Assembly: GCF_000312305.1 (NCBI RefSeq) | Contig: NZ_HE999452.1 | Coordinates: 92,786-141,522, forward strand | DNA from: Prevotella conceptionensis 9403948 | GTDB taxonomy: Bacteria; Bacteroidota; Bacteroidia; Bacteroidales; Bacteroidaceae | DNA length: 48,737 bases | Direction of reading: 5' to 3' | Part shown: in pieces, positions 44,401 to 48,737 of the stretch | Position numbering within the stretch: position 1 is the first letter of the stretch | Layout of the letters: each line of letters begins with the position of its first letter | Translations under genes and position numbers: made by a program | The notes under the pieces: model-generated | What the model was told of the DNA's origin: nothing | Database searches by the model: none | Seen by the model: only the letters and a program-made list of their open reading frames with translations

Positions 44401-44519
44401 CAAAAGACAATTGTGCCGTATAAGCACGCATGGCAACGGCGACGGAAAGCACGTACACTTGCGACCGCCAGCGCGAGCGGTTGCGGGGCATGCTAATCAC
44501 GGCCAACGAAGACAGCATC

Positions 44520-44735
44520 ATGAAAATGCGGAAGTAATCTGCCATTGAGATCCGGTTTTCAAATGGTAGAGAAGGCATTGAATATCTTCCGCCAGTTCAC
44601 CTTTTGCGGCATAAGCCCGTTTTGCCACAGACAAATGGGGCAAAAATCCATTTTTTGTCGTGTCTCTGTACAGTACGTCGTACATGGAGAGGAGTATTTG
44701 TATCGGTTTTGCATCACAATGATAATACACTCATC
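44520..44735 (-). mobile_element. IS5-type insertion sequence remnant (transposase N-terminus)
   Basis: On the minus strand the translation MYDVLYRDTTKNGFLPHLSV and KRAYAAKGELAEDIQCLLYH, then LKTGSQWQI, matches the N-terminus of the other IS5-type copies. The left end is only partly kept and the rest of the transposase is missing. Confidence 0.68.
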
Positions 44736-44769
44736 TCAATTTATAGAAATCACGAGTGTCCACTGCCAT

Positions 44770-45600
44770 ACATTAGAGCCTGTGCAGTTTTGTTTGATTG
44801 TTGGGCTTATTGTCTGTCTTATTTTTGAAGGCGTAACGGACAACGTTAAAAGAATAAGACGGGCAATAAGCCCGTCAAACAAACTAAAGATGTGCAGGAG
44901 GAGATGGAACAACCTATAATAATTGACAGGTGTTCTAACGGCCGATTGGGGTTTAACGTTGTGAGGTTCCTCGTCGTTCGCCAATCTATCACCTTGTCGC
45001 AAAAAGAAGATCAATACTCGCTGAGGGTGTTTTGAAACATGGTGGGAGTAGGCTGTAAACAGGGGGTAGAGCGGTTTGATGTTGCCTGTAAGCGCGACTT
45101 GTGCAGAATGGCGTGTTATTTGCAGCAAAACATCTTGCAATATGATGCAGAATGCCCGTTTGTCGGTTGTAAAAAGCACTGCAATTAGCAGCAAATCGCA
45201 GTGTTAAGCCTAGCAAAAAGCAGGGCTAGCAAATTGTGCCCTGTGTGGGTGTTAATGCCTTTTCGCTAGATGGTAAACTTGTGTAGGATAAGGGTAAAAA
45301 GAATTTTAAGAAGTGTGCATTTTGATGGAAAAGCGGATTTCGGGAGATTGAAAAGTCGGCGTTTCGCAGCAAACAGGAAAGGTAAGGGGGCAAGATGCAG
45401 GTGGCGTTCTCAGATGTTGACGAATATCGAAGCGTGTAAGATAGAAAACAATGGTTAATTAGCAACTCGACTTCCTTCTTTTTTTACGAGGTTGTGGTGC
45501 CGAACAAAGACGAGAGTGTGAAATATAAGTACTTGATTGTGGGTTAACGCCAATGTCTTTGCTGGCATAATGAATGGACTGTTTGGCGACGTGAAGGATA
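44770..45600. other. Repeat and unassigned intergenic DNA
   Basis: 44770-44980 is related to 23571-23775 (GCCTGTGCAG at the left, GGCCGATTGGGG at the right). 44990-45250 has AGCAAA/GCAGCAAAA-rich sequence that recalls the 22-nt units without their period. 45250-45600 shows no gene, only stops in all frames at short distances. Confidence 0.4.
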
Positions 45601-45616
45601 AATAAATACGAAAAAA

Positions 45617-45648
45617 TTTGGCGCAATCTGTTTTTTTTGATATATTTG
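45617..45648 (+). promoter_or_regulatory. Promoter of the large secreted protein gene
   Basis: TTTG (45617-45620), a 20-nt spacer and TATATTTG (45641-45648). The leader to 45930 would be about 275 nt, long for this organism. It contains a 16-codon open frame starting at ATG 45667 and no obvious riboswitch. Confidence 0.65.
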
Positions 45649-45929
45649 CACCCAGATAAAGAACTAATGAAAGAAACGGAACAAGCGTACTACATTGGAA
45701 AACAACAGTATTGCTGATAAATAAGGATGAATAACGCCTTGCTAAAGCTCCGCTTACCTAGCATGAAGTTAAAACCTAGCTCCTGTGCATGGTAATAAAC
45801 ATCCGAGTAAATATAGCCACGGCAGCTATTGTGAACCGTTTCGCTCCATGAAAAGTGCCAGATAACGAGAAACTTACGTCGTTTCTGTATAGCACCATCA
45901 AAAACATAACAAGAGAATTTAAGTAGTTA

Positions 45930-48206
45930 ATGATTATGAAACGAATCCTGTTTTTCGCTTTGTTGGCCGTGTATGCCTGCATCCCGCTTGCTGTGAATGC
46001 GCAAGGGCAAGACCCCACTACGCACAAATGGCTTGGTAATCCCGTCGAATCGGTTATTAATAACCCAGACGAGAATAAAAGAATTGTGTACCTTTATAAC
46101 GTTGGTACAGGCAAATACCTCAATGCCGGTAGCTATTGGGGCACGTCGCTTGTGGGTTTCAGCACGGGTATGACCATAACAGTCAAGCATTCTACCCCTG
46201 CCAATCACTATCGAATGGTTGGTCCCTTGAAGACAACTGAGGGACAGAACATTGCCTTTGGCCGAAGAAGAGACACGCCGGGGTTTGACGATGCGGCTAA
46301 CTACAACAGGGCGTATGTGGATAGAGGGGTGACATACAATACGGATGTAACGCCAAACCCCTATGCCGTACAAAAAAAATACATCAATGGCGTGCTAGAT
46401 TGGAAATTTGAAGAGGTTAAGCCTGGTAGCAAAACTTATTGGATTAGTGTGTATAACGATGAGACGACCCAAGGAATGGGCGGCAAACGCTATTTGCAAA
46501 TGACGAAGGTGTTGAAGGATAAGGTTTATCCCATTAGCTATCCGGGCAATGTTAACCCTAACGACGAAACCTGTCAATGGAGGATAGTTACGCGAGCCGA
46601 CCTTAAAGACGTGTTTAAAGATGTGTATGCGTCTGACGAATCGCCTGCTAATGCCACCATTCTGATAGACGACCACAACTTTGCGCGTGGTGATAGAGAT
46701 GTGGAAAAATGGGTTACAGCAGGTGGATTGACTTGGGGCTGGGCTGACCATAACGCTTATTTGCTGGAACCTGCGAATGACGCATATACATATTATGTGG
46801 GCAATGGCGCCACGAGCAGCAACTCGTACATGGCCGATAATGCTAGCTATGGCACAGCCAACGTGAGGAATCTGGGGAATACGGCTCATGCCAACGGGAA
46901 AGTTTCGCAGAAAGTGAAGGCTATTAAGAAGGGGTGGTATCGCATTTCGTGTAATGGTTTCTATGCTCCTGCCACAGGCAGTAACCTCACGGCGGAGCTT
47001 TTTGTGAGTGTAGTGGGTATTACTGATGCAAATTCGAATGTAAAAACAACCTTAAACAAGTTTGGGGGTGACTTTGAGTATACGCTTCAAGAATTTCGAA
47101 AGGTATATACCAATGCGGACAGAGCTGCCGATAAAGTGAGCCCTTACGTAAAGGCGGCTAAGGTTTTTGAACACGGCATGTATAACAACACGGTGTTCGT
47201 GTATGTTCCGCACGACACCGATGTAATGGAAATTGGCGTAAGGGTGGCTAATTCCACTAAGCCGCTCGACTGGACTTGCTGGGATGACTTCTCATTGGCT
47301 TATTGCGGAACGCTTGACTTGATACTTGATGAAACACAAAACAACTCAACTTATATCTTGGAACAAGTGAAACCTAATAGGGCGGCCATAATGGTGCTGA
47401 AACGAACGTTGCAGAAGAACGAGTGGAACTCTATTGTGTTGCCAGTGTCGCTTACTGTGGGACAACTGAAAGCGGCATTTGGTGAAGATGTGAAGTTATC
47501 GGCCTATCCCAAACAATCCACAGATTATGAAAGACGTATCGACTTTACAAAGGTTGATTTAGACCAAGAGGACGACCATGTTGCTCTTGATGCCTATAAG
47601 CTGTACTTGATAAAGCCTACCAAAGACCCAACGGTGATGACCTCGTTAAAACCCTACAGTAAGTTGAAGAATAATAAACCGTGGCTCTCGGTTAATGCTC
47701 CTTACTACGTCATTAACAATGTCACACTCGATAAGAAACCGGAAGACCAGCCAGGTTATTCTGGGGGAATATTGCGAAATGCAGCCTCTTGGAGTACTAC
47801 GGCAGACGGGAAACTGCAGTTCTGTGGTTCGCTATATCGTCATGCTAGTGCGGTTGTGCCAGCCTTTTCGTATGCGTTGGGCAAAAGCTCTGCATCGAAA
47901 CATAGGTGGCTGTGGCACTATACGCAAAGCCCAATGCCAGTCAAGGGATTCCGTTGCTGGATTGCTACGGGTTCTGCCACTCAATCTAAAGCTCTGAAAT
48001 TCTTCGTTGACAATGAGGAAATAGGCAACACGTTCAACACTACAGGTATAGCAACAACGGCTAGTGAGGGAAATGGCGACCTATTCGCTGTTCCGTGCAA
48101 CATCTATGCCATAGACGGGAAACTGGTACGTCCGAATGCAACGTCTACCGAGGGCTTGCCAAAGGGCGTTTATATTGTCAACCATAAGAAACTCATCTTA
48201 AAATAG
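45930..48206 (+). CDS. Large secreted protein with T9SS-like C-terminal end
   Basis: This protein of 758 residues (the second ATG, 45936, gives a tight signal MKRILFFALLAVYACIPLAV) would be exported. The N-terminal part (KRIVYLYNVGTGKYLNAGSY then WGTSL) and the repeat-like middle, with KGWYRISCNGFYAPATGS followed by NLTAELFVSV, resemble Prevotella surface or adhesin-like proteins. The last 40 residues (VPCNIYAIDGKLVRPNATST, then EGLPKGVYIVNHKKLILK) follow the form of a T9SS sorting domain. No enzymatic motif is seen. A small protein gene begins 11 nt after its stop, so they are likely an operon. Function unknown; binding of host or matrix material is a guess. Confidence 0.75.
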   Translation: MIMKRILFFALLAVYACIPLAVNAQGQDPTTHKWLGNPVESVINNPDENKRIVYLYNVGTGKYLNAGSYWGTSLVGFSTGMTITVKHSTPANHYRMVGPLKTTEGQNIAFGRRRDTPGFDDAANYNRAYVDRGVTYNTDVTPNPYAVQKKYINGVLDWKFEEVKPGSKTYWISVYNDETTQGMGGKRYLQMTKVLKDKVYPISYPGNVNPNDETCQWRIVTRADLKDVFKDVYASDESPANATILIDDHNFARGDRDVEKWVTAGGLTWGWADHNAYLLEPANDAYTYYVGNGATSSNSYMADNASYGTANVRNLGNTAHANGKVSQKVKAIKKGWYRISCNGFYAPATGSNLTAELFVSVVGITDANSNVKTTLNKFGGDFEYTLQEFRKVYTNADRAADKVSPYVKAAKVFEHGMYNNTVFVYVPHDTDVMEIGVRVANSTKPLDWTCWDDFSLAYCGTLDLILDETQNNSTYILEQVKPNRAAIMVLKRTLQKNEWNSIVLPVSLTVGQLKAAFGEDVKLSAYPKQSTDYERRIDFTKVDLDQEDDHVALDAYKLYLIKPTKDPTVMTSLKPYSKLKNNKPWLSVNAPYYVINNVTLDKKPEDQPGYSGGILRNAASWSTTADGKLQFCGSLYRHASAVVPAFSYALGKSSASKHRWLWHYTQSPMPVKGFRCWIATGSATQSKALKFFVDNEEIGNTFNTTGIATTASEGNGDLFAVPCNIYAIDGKLVRPNATSTEGLPKGVYIVNHKKLILK

Positions 48207-48217
48207 AGTTGGAACGA

Positions 48218-48421
48218 ATGAAAACACATGATTATTTAAAACCCGATTGTGCTGCGATACACTTCGGCTTAGATGAGTTGCTCATTGCTCCTGGAGCTTC
48301 AAGGTTTGATAACGATGGCGATGGAAATGCTGATCAACATGGGGAAATACCCCACAACCCTGATGAAATTGGAGCTAAACCTAACTATGGATGGGATTGG
48401 TGTGAAGAGGACGAAGGATGA
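48218..48421 (+). CDS. Small acidic protein downstream of the secreted protein
   Basis: This 67-residue protein starts at ATG 48218 (MKTHDYLKPDCAAIHFGLDE), 11 nt after the large gene. The body is acidic with DNDGDGNADQHGE, a stretch with the spacing of a calcium-binding DxDxDG loop, and ends WDWCEEDEG. Small proteins with this N-terminal pattern (MKT..Y.KP) are frequent next to secreted Prevotella proteins. No signal peptide is seen. Role unknown. Confidence 0.62.
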   Translation: MKTHDYLKPDCAAIHFGLDELLIAPGASRFDNDGDGNADQHGEIPHNPDEIGAKPNYGWDWCEEDEG

Positions 48422-48442
48422 AGTGTTGGAGCTTTATGTGTA

Positions 48443-48496
48443 AATGGCCATTTGGTAGGCTGGAAACTCTCGGTTTTTTCCTACCAAATGTCCATT
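48443..48496 (+). terminator. Long hairpin after the small acidic gene
   Basis: AATGGCCATTTGGTAGG (48443-48459) pairs with CCTACCAAATGTCCATT (48480-48496), with one mismatch. The 20-nt loop has CGGTTTTTT. It probably ends the two-gene transcript. The rest of the window (48497-48737) has no gene. Confidence 0.6.
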
Positions 48497-48737
48497 AGTT
48501 GAGCTTTATAACGAGCAGGATACTTTAACGAGGGTAAGGAGTAACTATATTGAATTAGACTGTGCCCTGGGTAAATGATACTGTTGCTTTATGTCGATAG
48601 ACAGCCTGATTGCAGCGATGCTCATAAGGTTCCCCGCTCTCTATATATATATAAGGTGTACATTCCTGTTATGTTATCAATGTGTAAAGAAACTCAAAAA
48701 TTTGCATTGTGGTTCGATATTTTTCTTAAAAAGGCTT

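Noticed and set aside
43184..44735. Integrated element using the tRNA as attachment site
   Set aside because: No integrase and no repeat of the tRNA 3' end was found downstream.

Overview
The window is chromosomal DNA from a Bacteroidota bacterium, most likely Prevotella in the broad sense and probably of the oral type. The evidence is: promoters of the Bacteroidota form (TTTG, about 20 nt, TAnnTTTG); starts without obvious Shine-Dalgarno sites; type IX secretion (T9SS) sorting tails; HmuY/HmuR-like haem uptake genes; a GLPGLI-family gene; and the core order yceD-rpmF-fabH-era-der. There is no sign of a plasmid or of an intact phage.

Layout. 1-4207: two tandem secreted zinc metalloproteases; the first has lost two zinc ligands and the reading frame, the second is intact. 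4208-5957: repeats only. 5958-10662 (minus strand): a haem-acquisition operon (T9SS-tail protein, calycin-like protein, HmuY-like lipoprotein, HmuR-like TonB receptor), with the receptor gene enclosed by inverted low-complexity repeat arms. 11120-25354: a secreted Rhs/YD-repeat polymorphic toxin (SpvB, FG-GAP, YD repeats, Rhs core, a type-23-like tip) cut by one in-frame TAA, followed by an archive of immunity-like genes, gene fragments and a displaced Rhs tail. 25642-29800: housekeeping genes. 30130-32823: a PepSY membrane protein and two unknown secreted proteins. 33336-38737 (minus strand): a membrane-anchored HTH regulator, a 66-residue secreted peptide, a GLPGLI protein and a large outer-membrane barrel, which look like one functional locus. 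39598-42957: a small lipoprotein, MlaE/MlaF-like lipid transport genes and LptB. 43184-43256: initiator tRNA-Met. 43600-45600: repeats and insertion-sequence debris. 45930-48421: a large secreted protein with a T9SS-like tail and a small acidic partner.

Three signals stand out. (1) The Rhs toxin and its tandem, duplicated lipoproteins, with orphan Imm40-like and broken immunity genes and a relic Rhs C-terminus, suggest repeated toxin-tip replacement. The lipoprotein position suggests that the current toxin acts in the cell envelope. (2) The regulator-peptide-GLPGLI-barrel locus has a strong promoter and hairpins directly after the peptide gene. It may be an undescribed peptide secretion or signalling system. 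(3) Three dispersed copies of a roughly 680-bp noncoding element each carry 7 or 8 exact-period 22-nt repeats of unknown role.

All family assignments come from reading motifs in the sequence. No database search was possible.
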